Positions 26,212 to 35,185 of a stretch of 64,000 bases of DNA are shown here, piece after piece. The DNA is from Flavobacterium sp. IMCC34852 (GTDB lineage Bacteria > Bacteroidota > Bacteroidia > Flavobacteriales > Flavobacteriaceae): assembly GCF_030643905.1 (NCBI RefSeq), contig NZ_CP121446.1:930001-994000 (forward strand). The letters run 5' to 3'. The notes under the pieces were generated by a model that was given only the letters and a program-made list of their open reading frames with translations, was not told the DNA's origin and did no database searches. Positions within the stretch are counted from its first letter, which is position 1. Each line of letters starts with the position of its first letter. Position numbers and translations under genes: made by a program.

Positions 26212-27873
26212 TTATAATTTTTCCAATAAAACTATCGTAGCATTAGTGTCTATAGTTACTTTGCCATTTTCTACCACAGTTGTTACATTAGAATAAGCAT
26301 CTTTCACTTTAGTGCCATTGGCAAAAACAGTTCCGACCGAGATTTCTTTTTTGCCTATAGGTAAATCCAAACCAACGACTACTTGATCGGTATAATTACC
26401 GTTACTGTAACTTCTACTGAAGACATACGGAGATTGCGAAATCATTTGATGAACTCCGCCACCAACGGCAGGATGGTTTTTTCGGAATGTTCCCAAAAGT
26501 TGATAATGCACCAATAATTGGTTTTTGATTCTGTCCGTTTTTAAATCGTCCCAATTCATAAACGAACGCAAAGTAGCATCGCCTTGACTGCCTTCGATTT
26601 CCAAATTACGAGCAGTTTCGTCTCCGTAATAGACTTGTGAAATTCCGGGTGCTAATAACAATTTGGTTCCCGATTCAAAGGTTTTTTCCCGTTTTTTATC
26701 AAATGGATAACCGTCATCATGTGACGTTACGTAGTTCATTACGGTGTTGCCTTTTAAGTCGTTTTGCAAGATTTTTGAATATTTAGAGAACAATTCTTCA
26801 TAGTTCATTTTGGCTTCATTTCTGAAATCGAAATTGATTAATCCCGTGAAACCATTGGCGTAATAATCTACTTTTTTGTCTCCGAAATCATATTGTCTTT
26901 TGGCACCGATATTATAACCATACACTTCTCCCACGGTAAAGAAACCATTGTTGTCCATCACTTTTGATGGGTTGTTTTTCTTGAAATCAGCGAAAGCTTG
27001 GTCACAAACTTTTTTGAAATCGGCCCAAACATCTTCGGTGGTGTGTTTGGCGGTATCGACTCTGTATCCATCAATACCATAATCGGTAATATAATCCGAA
27101 AGCCATTTCATGATGTAATATTTCGGTGCTCTCGGATAGCCGGTTTTTTTGAAAAAGGCATCCAATTCGGCTACTTCTTGGTCGTATCGACCTTCTTTTT
27201 TCCACTTTTCGGCTAACATTGGCGGCAAAGCCACATTGGCATTACTTTCCGTTTTGACGTCAGGAAGATTTTCTACCAGCGTACAATTGATATAAGTGTC
27301 GTAAGATTGGTAAGTACATTTTGGCGAAGTTCGAACCCAATCACTTGGATAAACAGGGTCAATATCTGTTACCGGTCCGGTGTGATTGATTACGGCGTCC
27401 AACATGATGCGAATGCCTTTGGCGTGTGCTTTTTCGACTAATTCTTTTAAATCTTCGCGAGTACCATAACTTGGGTCAACCGCAGTCCAATCTTTGGTCC
27501 AATACCCATGAAAACCATAAGTATTTCCTGTTCCTTCATCGACAGAGCCATGAATTTGCTCAACAACCGGCGTCATCCAAATGGCGTTGATGCCGAGATT
27601 GGTAAAATATCCTTCATCCAATTTCTGAATTACGCCACGGATATCACCGCCTTCAAATCCGCGTAAAATTCCGGTGGGTTTGTTGCGGTTGATGATTTTA
27701 TCGTTGGCCGGATTTCCGTTTTGGAACCTATCGATTAAAAGGAAATAGACGTTGGCACTTTCCCAAACGAATGGGGTTTGAGTTGACACATGTGATTTTG
27801 TTGCCGCTTCTTTGGTACAATTACAACCAAACAATAGGAGTGAAGCGGATAAAGTAAGCAGTATGTTTTTCAT
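26212..27873 (-). CDS. GH13 alpha-amylase lipoprotein
   Basis: A starch-degrading GH13 enzyme anchored as a lipoprotein (LLLFGC, Cys17 from this start). The catalytic triad is in DGYRVDTAKH (nucleophile, about residue 271), VGEVYGYN (acid/base, about 314) and TSHDDGYPF (about 386). Region I is DAVINHTG. It ends with a small beta domain. The start at 27873 (MKNILLTL) is one base past the GH31 stop and is preferred to an ATG four codons upstream. Position at the end of the minus-strand starch operon and the lipid anchor suggest an outer-membrane or periplasmic dextrin hydrolase, similar in role to SusG, though exact linkage specificity is not shown. Confidence 0.9.
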   Translation of the reverse strand: MKNILLTLSASLLLFGCNCTKEAATKSHVSTQTPFVWESANVYFLLIDRFQNGNPANDKIINRNKPTGILRGFEGGDIRGVIQKLDEGYFTNLGINAIWMTPVVEQIHGSVDEGTGNTYGFHGYWTKDWTAVDPSYGTREDLKELVEKAHAKGIRIMLDAVINHTGPVTDIDPVYPSDWVRTSPKCTYQSYDTYINCTLVENLPDVKTESNANVALPPMLAEKWKKEGRYDQEVAELDAFFKKTGYPRAPKYYIMKWLSDYITDYGIDGYRVDTAKHTTEDVWADFKKVCDQAFADFKKNNPSKVMDNNGFFTVGEVYGYNIGAKRQYDFGDKKVDYYANGFTGLINFDFRNEAKMNYEELFSKYSKILQNDLKGNTVMNYVTSHDDGYPFDKKREKTFESGTKLLLAPGISQVYYGDETARNLEIEGSQGDATLRSFMNWDDLKTDRIKNQLLVHYQLLGTFRKNHPAVGGGVHQMISQSPYVFSRSYSNGNYTDQVVVGLDLPIGKKEISVGTVFANGTKVKDAYSNVTTVVENGKVTIDTNATIVLLEKL

Positions 27874-27874
27874 G

Positions 27875-30250
27875 TTAGTATTCAATTTTAATTTCAGGAG
27901 TTGTTCCTTTTTTCCAGGTTATCGGAATTTGTAAAGGTTCGTTAAAAGTTTTGAAAACCATTTCTTGGCTGTTGACAAAAATGCGTTTGGCTTTACAATT
28001 GTGAATCAATACCGAAACAGTTTTGTCGGTTGCGGTATAGTTTTTTCCAACGGTTGAAGTTAGTTTTATAACCAATTCTTTGCCATTGTTGTTGCTATTG
28101 AAATTGAGCATTTCATATTGTCCTTTTTCAAAAGCTTGCGGGGTTTCCCCGTTGTCGTTGTACAATTTTCCGGTGGAAGATTTAACCGTTTCGTCAAAAT
28201 AGAAATGCAAATTGAAGTTTTCTAACGAATATTTTGAAGTGTTTTGAATCGTTTCAATCATTGGGACGAAACTGCCACCGCGAACAAATGTCGGAATATG
28301 GTCTTCCTCTATTTTTACAAAATCAGATTTTCCTCCAAAATGTTTTTCACCAGTGTAAAAATCAAACCAATTGTTGCTTTTGGGGAAATAAATTTCATGA
28401 TAAGTTGGTTCTGGTCCAATCGAATTAGTGATTGGTTTTACCAAAAACGCATTTCCCCATAGATAGCTTTCCTTTTCGTTGAGCAATTTTTCATTCGTTG
28501 GCTCTTCAAAGAATAAAGGTCGCATTAATGGTGTTCCTTTTTGGTTGTTATCGAAAGCCAAAGTGTAATTATAAGGCATCAATTGGTAGCGTAACTCCAC
28601 AGCTTTTTTGGCTTTGGCTTTGGTGTGAACATCTTTATAAGTGACTTCCGAAGCCACGTCTTCTTGCGCATGCGGACGGAAAATCGGGTTGAAAACACCG
28701 TATTGTAACCAACGCAAATACAATTCGTTGTCGAAATAATCTCCGGCAAATCCGCCAAGATCAGAATGCATATACGCCATACCTTGCATTCCCATTTGCA
28801 TCGCGATTTCCATCTGGGATTGTAAACCTCCCCAACTTCTTGAAACGTCGCCGCTCCAAGGCATCATCCCAAAACGTTGCGAACCCGAATAGCCGGCACG
28901 CATTAGGATAAATGGTCTTTGGTTAGGAAAATCTCTTTGGTAACCATCGGCGATTAATTTGGCCCAATTGTGACCGTAAATATTATGCACTTCATCCGCT
29001 TTTCCGGCAGCTGTCATGGCTTTGGAAGGGAAAACTTCCGGTTCGCCCAAATCGCCCCACATGCCGCCAACTCCTTGGTTGATTAAGCGTTTGTAAACAT
29101 TCCAAAACCATTGATTGCCTTCGGGGTTGAAGATGTCGACAACGCTAGTGTTTCCGAAATAGAAATCCCAAGTGGCGGGTTTTCCGGTTTTATCGGTGAC
29201 CAATATTTTTTTATCGACGGCTTCTTGCCACTTCGATGAGGTTGTCAGGATGAAAGGTTCGGTTATTAAAATGGTTTTAACGCCTTTGGCCTTCAAATCG
29301 GCTATCATTTTCTCGGGATTCGGGAATTGGTCCTTGTCCCATTCGAGATTGCCCATCGTGCCTTGAACGGTTTTGCCAAACCAATACAAGTCGAGGATAA
29401 TCGCGTCCACGGGAATTCCGTCAGCATTAAATCGATTGATGGTTTTTTCCACTTCTTCTTGGGTGTGGTATCCAAATCGGCTTGAGAAATTCCCCAAAGT
29501 CCAGCGTGCCGGCATCGGTTGTTTTCCGGTTAAATCGGTGTAGTTGGTTACCAAATCTTCCCAAGTATCGCCTACAATAACTTGGTATGTTTTTCGGCCC
29601 GAAATGGTTTCGTATTCTAACGTATTGTTCTTTTTACTGTCTAAATCCAAATGGCCAATCGCGGCGTTGTCGAAATGTACGGCGTACAATTTAGAAGACA
29701 AAACCAGTGGAATACAGAAGTTCATCAATTCGGCTTTAGTTTCATAGCCATAATGCGCTCTATTGTACAAGGCCAAGCGATTCCCACGACGGTTCATGCC
29801 CAAAGCTCTTGCGCCACCGCCAAATAAAATTTCTGAATTGTCTAAGTTGAACTGTAAAACTTCGGTGCTGTCTTTTTTGATGTAGCCATTTTTCTCGGAC
29901 AATAGAACTTTTCCGTTATTGGAATATGTAATTCTGAATGGCGATTTGTTGATGACAACAGTGATATTATTAGTAAATAGCGAAACGGAATTGGCTGTTT
30001 TGGAAACAGTGGTTTTTACCTTTTCGGGTGTTTTGATTACCGCATGCGAATTCGGATTAAATAATTCTCCATTCGGGACAAATGATGTTTCAATAATTTT
30101 ATCGGAATAAGGTTTTATGCGATAAGTTCCGTCACTGGTTTTTATTTCCAACTGGTTGTTTTTCCAGCTGTGGGAAAGGTAATTTCTATTCGCGTTTTGG
30201 GCGAATGCAAGAGAAGAGACAAGTAAAAGAAAAAGTATTTTTTTACTCAT
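27875..30250 (-). CDS. GH31 alpha-glucosidase
   Basis: A signal peptide (MSKKILFLLLVSSLAFAQ) starts a 791-residue GH31 enzyme. The N-terminal beta domain is followed by the barrel with DLYWFGKT, the nucleophile motif MWGDLGEPE near residue 399 and the acid/base in PWSGDVSRSWGG near 468. The C-terminal part holds beta domains including a DUF5110-like region (VRGGSFVPM, KLYNDNGETP). It should release glucose from non-reducing ends of maltodextrins in the periplasm; alpha-xylosidase activity is less likely in this context. The start at 30250 is preferred over an ATG 15 codons upstream because it gives a clean signal peptide. Confidence 0.92.
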   Translation of the reverse strand: MSKKILFLLLVSSLAFAQNANRNYLSHSWKNNQLEIKTSDGTYRIKPYSDKIIETSFVPNGELFNPNSHAVIKTPEKVKTTVSKTANSVSLFTNNITVVINKSPFRITYSNNGKVLLSEKNGYIKKDSTEVLQFNLDNSEILFGGGARALGMNRRGNRLALYNRAHYGYETKAELMNFCIPLVLSSKLYAVHFDNAAIGHLDLDSKKNNTLEYETISGRKTYQVIVGDTWEDLVTNYTDLTGKQPMPARWTLGNFSSRFGYHTQEEVEKTINRFNADGIPVDAIILDLYWFGKTVQGTMGNLEWDKDQFPNPEKMIADLKAKGVKTILITEPFILTTSSKWQEAVDKKILVTDKTGKPATWDFYFGNTSVVDIFNPEGNQWFWNVYKRLINQGVGGMWGDLGEPEVFPSKAMTAAGKADEVHNIYGHNWAKLIADGYQRDFPNQRPFILMRAGYSGSQRFGMMPWSGDVSRSWGGLQSQMEIAMQMGMQGMAYMHSDLGGFAGDYFDNELYLRWLQYGVFNPIFRPHAQEDVASEVTYKDVHTKAKAKKAVELRYQLMPYNYTLAFDNNQKGTPLMRPLFFEEPTNEKLLNEKESYLWGNAFLVKPITNSIGPEPTYHEIYFPKSNNWFDFYTGEKHFGGKSDFVKIEEDHIPTFVRGGSFVPMIETIQNTSKYSLENFNLHFYFDETVKSSTGKLYNDNGETPQAFEKGQYEMLNFNSNNNGKELVIKLTSTVGKNYTATDKTVSVLIHNCKAKRIFVNSQEMVFKTFNEPLQIPITWKKGTTPEIKIEY

Positions 30251-30299
30251 GCCTAAAATATTGTTTTTCTGGTATTCGTGAATCTTCGATTTCATTGTG

Positions 30300-32129
30300 T
30301 TATTTTAATTCTAAGACTAAAACTGATTTTCCTTCAATCGAAATGTCATTTTTCAAATCAAAAGAAACATCGCTTAACACATCTTTTCCTGATTTGTAAT
30401 TTTTTAGATTTTCTTGAAATCTATTGGTTTTGAAAGTTTGTTTTTCATTACTGTTGTTAACCACGACCATTACGCTTTCTTTTTCGTTATAGCGGAAATA
30501 AACATAGACGTTGTTTTCCGGAACATAATGCGTTGTTTTTCCGAAATGAATAACGTCTTTGGTTTTTCTCCAATTGAATATTTTCGCCGTGAAATCGTAG
30601 AATTTGTTTTGCTCTTCGGTTCGACCGGCTTTGGTGAAGGCATTATTGGTATCGCTATTCCATCCGCCCGGAAAATCGTGACGAATATCGCCATCGCCTT
30701 TGCCTTTGTCACCTGCCATCGCAATTTCGGAGCCGTAATACAATTGCGGAATTCCTCTCATGGTTGCCAAAATAGTCATGGCCATTTGGTATTTTTTGAA
30801 ATCGTTTTTATAAGCTTGATTGATACGATTGGTGTCGTGGTTTTCGGCAAAAATTAGGATGTTGTTGATGTTGGGATACAAAAAGTCATTGGCTAAATTG
30901 TCATAGACTCTAATCATTCCTTTGTCCCATTCGCCTTTGTCTTCGTTGAACACTTTTTCCAAAGCATTGTATAAAGTGAAATCCATTACGCTTGGCAAAT
31001 AGGAATTGTAACTTTGAATGGCGCCAATTTTACTGTCTTTTTGCCAATAGGCCATTTGCGCTTGGTCTTGCATCCAAACTTCACCTACAATATTGAAATG
31101 CGGGTATTCATCGGTGATGGCTTTGGTCCATTTGGCGATACCAACTTTATCATTATACGAATAAGTATCCACGCGGAAACCATCTAGATCGGCGTATTCT
31201 ATCCACCAAATGGCGTTTTGCGTCAGGTAATTTAAGACTAAAGGATTCGACTGATTCAAATCGGGCATCGATTTGACAAACCAACCGTCCATACAATATT
31301 GAGCATCGCGTTCGGAAGCATTCGGGTCGAATTGCGTCGTCATTCTGTAATTAGAATTTGTAAATTCCGGGAATTGGTGAACCCAATCGTGTGTAGGTAA
31401 ATCTTTATACATCCAGTGTTGCCAACCCCAATGATTGGTTACATAATCCATGATGTTTTTCATGCCGCGTTTGTGCAATTCGGCGCTCATACGAACATAG
31501 TCTTCATTAGTTCCGAAGCGTGCGTCGATTTTATAAACGTCGGATTGACCATAAGTGTGATACGAACCTCTTTCGTCGTTGTCTTCGCAAAGTGGTGTTG
31601 GCCAAACGGCTGTCGCACCAAGCGATTGGATATAATCTAAGTTTTTGATGATGCCTTCGATATCGCCACCGTGTCTGCCGTTGTCTTTGGAACGATCCAT
31701 TTTTTCGGTCAAGGCTACATTATTGTCGTTGTTTGGGTTTCCGTTGGCAAATCGGTCCGGCATTAAAAGATAGATTACATCTGAACTGTCGTAACTTTTG
31801 CGGAAGCGTGAATTTTCTCTTCTGGCTTTAAGCGAATAATTTTGAGTAAAAGATTTTTTGCCATTTTTGAAAGTAAAGACAAAATCCTGAGCCGGACTGT
31901 TTTTCGTTTCAATGGTTACAAAAAGATAATTTGGGTTTTCGGTTTTTTGAATGCCTTTGATAATGATGCCGTTGGAAACAGTGACTTCGTTTTGGGCAAT
32001 ATTTTTGCCGTAGAACATAATCTGTACATCGGAAAGTGTCATGTCATTCCACCAAAATGGTGGCTCAACTTTGTCTACTTGGGCGAAAGCCGAAACAGAA
32101 ATCAAGAGAGAGAAGAGTAGTTTTTTCAT
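30300..32129 (-). CDS. GH13 neopullulanase/cyclomaltodextrinase-like enzyme (SusA-like)
   Basis: A secreted GH13 enzyme of 609 residues. Signal peptide MKKLLFSLLISVSAFAQ, then an N-terminal E-set domain of about 100 residues (PPFWWNDMTLSDVQIMFYG) typical of cyclomaltodextrinases and SusA. The barrel shows MPDRFANGNPNND, DYVTNHWG, nucleophile DGFRVDTYSY (about residue 320), GEVWMQD (about 350) and AENHDTNR (about 431). It likely cleaves imported oligosaccharides or cyclodextrins in the periplasm. A terminator-like hairpin lies just upstream, between it and the GH65 gene. Confidence 0.92.
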   Translation of the reverse strand: MKKLLFSLLISVSAFAQVDKVEPPFWWNDMTLSDVQIMFYGKNIAQNEVTVSNGIIIKGIQKTENPNYLFVTIETKNSPAQDFVFTFKNGKKSFTQNYSLKARRENSRFRKSYDSSDVIYLLMPDRFANGNPNNDNNVALTEKMDRSKDNGRHGGDIEGIIKNLDYIQSLGATAVWPTPLCEDNDERGSYHTYGQSDVYKIDARFGTNEDYVRMSAELHKRGMKNIMDYVTNHWGWQHWMYKDLPTHDWVHQFPEFTNSNYRMTTQFDPNASERDAQYCMDGWFVKSMPDLNQSNPLVLNYLTQNAIWWIEYADLDGFRVDTYSYNDKVGIAKWTKAITDEYPHFNIVGEVWMQDQAQMAYWQKDSKIGAIQSYNSYLPSVMDFTLYNALEKVFNEDKGEWDKGMIRVYDNLANDFLYPNINNILIFAENHDTNRINQAYKNDFKKYQMAMTILATMRGIPQLYYGSEIAMAGDKGKGDGDIRHDFPGGWNSDTNNAFTKAGRTEEQNKFYDFTAKIFNWRKTKDVIHFGKTTHYVPENNVYVYFRYNEKESVMVVVNNSNEKQTFKTNRFQENLKNYKSGKDVLSDVSFDLKNDISIEGKSVLVLELK

Positions 32130-32143
32130 GTTGTTTGTTAAAT

Positions 32144-32179
32144 AAAAAACCCTCTCAGAGTTTTATCCGAAAGGGTTTT
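32144..32179 (-). terminator. Terminator between the GH65 and GH13 genes
   Basis: On the minus strand AAAACCCT-type arms (32072-32079 equivalent at 32172-32179 and 32146-32153) form an 8-bp stem followed by a T-rich run. It lies 12 bases past the GH65 stop, so downstream expression may rely on read-through or a separate promoter. Confidence 0.6.
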
Positions 32180-32190
32180 GATTGTTTGAA

Positions 32191-34497
32191 TTATACCGTT
32201 ACCAGGCTATTCGGCTCTACCAAAACCTCTTTGCCGTTGACGAAAACAGAAATCGCTGTTTCGCCTTCCAGGGTAAAGTTGGTTTCGTTTTGGTGAACAG
32301 CAACTTTTAAAATTTGGTTTCTGAAATTGATTTTGAATGAATAGCCGTTCCAGTCTTTAGGAATTCTTGGTTCGAAGTGCAAAGTGTCGTTTTTTACTCT
32401 CATTCCACCAAAACCTTCAACGATACTCATCCAAGTTCCGGCCATTGACGTGATGTGTAAACCTTCTTCGACTTCTTTGTTGTAATCATCTAAGTCCAAA
32501 CGTGACGTTCTCAAATAGAAAGTATAGGCTTGTTCCATTCGGCCTAAAACAGCGGCTTGAATCGAGTGAACACAAGGTGATAATGAACTTTCATGAACGG
32601 TAAACGGTTCGTAAAAGTCGAAATGTTTTTCTAATTGTTCTCTGCTGAAATGGTCTTCAAAGAAATAGAAACCTTGTAAAGTGTCGGCCTGTTTGATATA
32701 AGGCGAACGCAGGATTCTGTCCCAAGACCATTTTTGGTTGATTGGTCTTTGGCTTTTGTCTAAATCATGTACTTTGACCAATTCTTTGTCTAAGAAACCG
32801 TCTTGTTGTAAATACACGCCGTGTTCTTCAGAATAGGGGAAATACATGTGATCAGCTACTTTTTTCCAGTGAAGGATTTCAGTTTCTTCCAAACTTACTT
32901 TGCTCATAATTCTGGAGAAATCAGAAGCGTATTCTTGTTTTACTTTTTCGATTTGCTCGATGGTATAATCGATACACCATTTGGCAATATAATTGGTATA
33001 GAAGTTATTGTTGACGTTGTTTTCGTATTCATTCGGACCGGTTACGCCTAAAATTACGTACTGATTTCTGTAAGTTGAGAATGTCGCTCTTTGGTGCCAA
33101 AAACGGGCAATGCCGATTAAGACTTCTAATCCTTTTTCAGGAATATAGCTATAATCTCCGGTGAATCGGTAGTAGTTGAAAATGGCGAAAGCGATAGCTC
33201 CGTTTCGGTGGATTTCTTCGAAAGTGATTTCCCATTCGTTGTGACATTCTTCCCCGTTCATGGTTACCATTGGGTACAAAGCTGCACCGTTTTTGAAACC
33301 TAATTTTTCGGCATTTTCGATGGCTTTGTCCAATTGGTTATAGCGGTAAGCTAAAAGATTTCGCGCTACTTGTTGGTCTTTAGTGGCCATGTAAAAAGGA
33401 ATACAGTAGGCTTCAGTATCCCAATAAGTAGAACCGCCGTATTTTTCTCCTGTAAATCCTTTCGGACCAATATTTAAGCGGGAATCTTTGCCTAAATACG
33501 TTTGGTTCAATTGGAAAATGTTGAAACGAATTCCCTGTTGCGCTTTGACATCGCCATCAATGGTAATATCGCTCATTTCCCAGATTTTAGCCCAGGCGTC
33601 GATTTGATTTTGTAATAAAGTATCATAGCCTAAAGCCAATCCTTGTTGGATAACTTTTTGTGCTGCCGGAATCAATTCGGCAGCAGCATGATTCATCGAA
33701 ACGGTGTAGCCACCTAATTTTTGGAACGCAACCGTTTGGCTTTTGGAAACCAATTGTTCGTAGGTAAAAATTACTTTGTCAGAAGTAGTATCAACGAAGG
33801 TTGGGTTGGCGTTTTGATTTTCGTTATTGATAAAAATGCTGTTGTGCATATAAGTTGCTACTTCAAAATGGGTTTTGAAAGTACGCGCTACGACAAAAGC
33901 TTCGTTGTTTTGATGTTGGGTTTCTAAGGGTTCCCAAAATTTTTCTTCCCAATTGGCGTCCTCGTTGTGTACTCCGGCATCCAAATAAGGTTTGAAAACG
34001 ATAGTCGCGTCATGATTTTTTGGCGTGATTTCGTATTTGATTACGCCCAATTCATCTAAATCCAAAGACAAGAATCTTCTAACGTTGACATCAATTTCTA
34101 TTCCGTTATACAATGTGGCGGAGAAAGAGCGATTATACCAACCTTCTTTCATGTTCAATTCGCGTTTGAAATTAGTCACTTTACAAGCTGCTAAATCCAA
34201 TGTTTCGCCATTGATTTCAATTAAAATGCCAATCCAAACCGGTGCGTTCAGCACTTTGGCGAAATATTCCGGATAGCCGTTTTTCCACCAACCTACTTTG
34301 GTTTTGTCCGGATAATAAATCCCGGCGATGTAACTTCCTTGGAAAGTATTTCCGGAATAGAATTCTTCAAAATTGGCGCGTTGACCCATGGCACCGTTTC
34401 CGATGCTGAATAAACTTTCGGAGGATTTCACTCTTTCTAAATCAAATCCTTCTTCAATAATCGACCAGTTGTCCGGTTTTATATAATCTTGGTTCAT
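32191..34497 (-). CDS. GH65 maltose (or kojibiose-type) phosphorylase
   Basis: A cytoplasmic GH65 enzyme of 768 residues without a signal peptide. It starts with the N-terminal beta-sandwich (SLFSIGNGAMGQRANFEE), then the helical barrel with GGSTYWDTEAY and the catalytic acid in HNEWE near residue 421. The family splits an alpha-glucoside with phosphate, giving glucose and beta-glucose-1-phosphate. The adjacent beta-phosphoglucomutase makes maltose phosphorylase the best guess, because it consumes beta-glucose-1-phosphate. Kojibiose or trehalose specificity cannot be excluded. Confidence 0.9.
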   Translation of the reverse strand: MNQDYIKPDNWSIIEEGFDLERVKSSESLFSIGNGAMGQRANFEEFYSGNTFQGSYIAGIYYPDKTKVGWWKNGYPEYFAKVLNAPVWIGILIEINGETLDLAACKVTNFKRELNMKEGWYNRSFSATLYNGIEIDVNVRRFLSLDLDELGVIKYEITPKNHDATIVFKPYLDAGVHNEDANWEEKFWEPLETQHQNNEAFVVARTFKTHFEVATYMHNSIFINNENQNANPTFVDTTSDKVIFTYEQLVSKSQTVAFQKLGGYTVSMNHAAAELIPAAQKVIQQGLALGYDTLLQNQIDAWAKIWEMSDITIDGDVKAQQGIRFNIFQLNQTYLGKDSRLNIGPKGFTGEKYGGSTYWDTEAYCIPFYMATKDQQVARNLLAYRYNQLDKAIENAEKLGFKNGAALYPMVTMNGEECHNEWEITFEEIHRNGAIAFAIFNYYRFTGDYSYIPEKGLEVLIGIARFWHQRATFSTYRNQYVILGVTGPNEYENNVNNNFYTNYIAKWCIDYTIEQIEKVKQEYASDFSRIMSKVSLEETEILHWKKVADHMYFPYSEEHGVYLQQDGFLDKELVKVHDLDKSQRPINQKWSWDRILRSPYIKQADTLQGFYFFEDHFSREQLEKHFDFYEPFTVHESSLSPCVHSIQAAVLGRMEQAYTFYLRTSRLDLDDYNKEVEEGLHITSMAGTWMSIVEGFGGMRVKNDTLHFEPRIPKDWNGYSFKINFRNQILKVAVHQNETNFTLEGETAISVFVNGKEVLVEPNSLVTV

Positions 34498-34531
34498 TGT
34501 AATTTTTTTATTGTCCTTTTATCATTCAATT

Positions 34532-35185
34532 TTAGTCGAGGAGCGCTTCTATAAAAGAAAGATCCATAAACGTAAAATCTTTAAAATTGTATTTTGCTTC
34601 GTGTAATATTTCGGCATCACCAATACCGACGCTTATCATGTTGGCCACATTGGCGGCTTGAATTCCGGCAACACTGTCTTCAAAAACGATACAGTTTTTA
34701 TTGTTGGCTTTTACCAACTTGGCGGCTCTCAGAAAAACTTCCGGATCGGGTTTGGCATTGGCTACATCATTACCATCAACGATGGCATCAAAAAAGTGCA
34801 AAATTCCGGTTTTTTCTAAAATAGGTCGGGCGTTTTTACTGGCCGAACCTAAGGCAATCAGTTGTTTTTTTTCTTTAATAAATTGAAGAACGTTGATTAC
34901 TCCCGGTAATAATTCGCTTTCGTCCATATCTACCAAATAGGATAAATACTCTTCGTTTTTTTTGATTAGCCACTTGTTTTTGTCTTCTTGTGAAGCTTGG
35001 ACGTTGCCCAAGGCTAAAATAATGTCAAGAGAACGAACGCGGCTAACGCCTTTTAATTCCTCGTTGTGTTCCGGGGTAAATTCGATTCCCAGTTCCTGAG
35101 CTAATTTTTGCCACGCCAAAAAATGGTATTTGGCTGTGTCAACAATAACTCCGTCAAGGTCGAAAATGAATGCTTTTTTACTCAT
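34532..35185 (-). CDS. pgmB: Beta-phosphoglucomutase
   Basis: A HAD-superfamily enzyme that turns beta-glucose-1-phosphate into glucose-6-phosphate. Motif I is FDLDGVIVDTAKYHFLAW with the nucleophile and acid/base Asp. Other motifs are GSASKNARPIL, then KPDPEVFLRAAK, and FEDSVAGIQAA. The length (217 residues) is typical. Start at 35185 (MSKKAFIFDLD) is preferred over one three codons earlier; either way it overlaps the end of the transporter gene, indicating coupling. It works with the GH65 phosphorylase directly downstream. Confidence 0.93.
   Translation of the reverse strand: MSKKAFIFDLDGVIVDTAKYHFLAWQKLAQELGIEFTPEHNEELKGVSRVRSLDIILALGNVQASQEDKNKWLIKKNEEYLSYLVDMDESELLPGVINVLQFIKEKKQLIALGSASKNARPILEKTGILHFFDAIVDGNDVANAKPDPEVFLRAAKLVKANNKNCIVFEDSVAGIQAANVANMISVGIGDAEILHEAKYNFKDFTFMDLSFIEALLD

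Noticed and set aside
30414-30857. Plus-strand open frame of 147 codons opposite the GH13 gene
   Set aside because: The GH13 catalytic motifs are on the other strand; the antisense product is low-complexity and unsupported.
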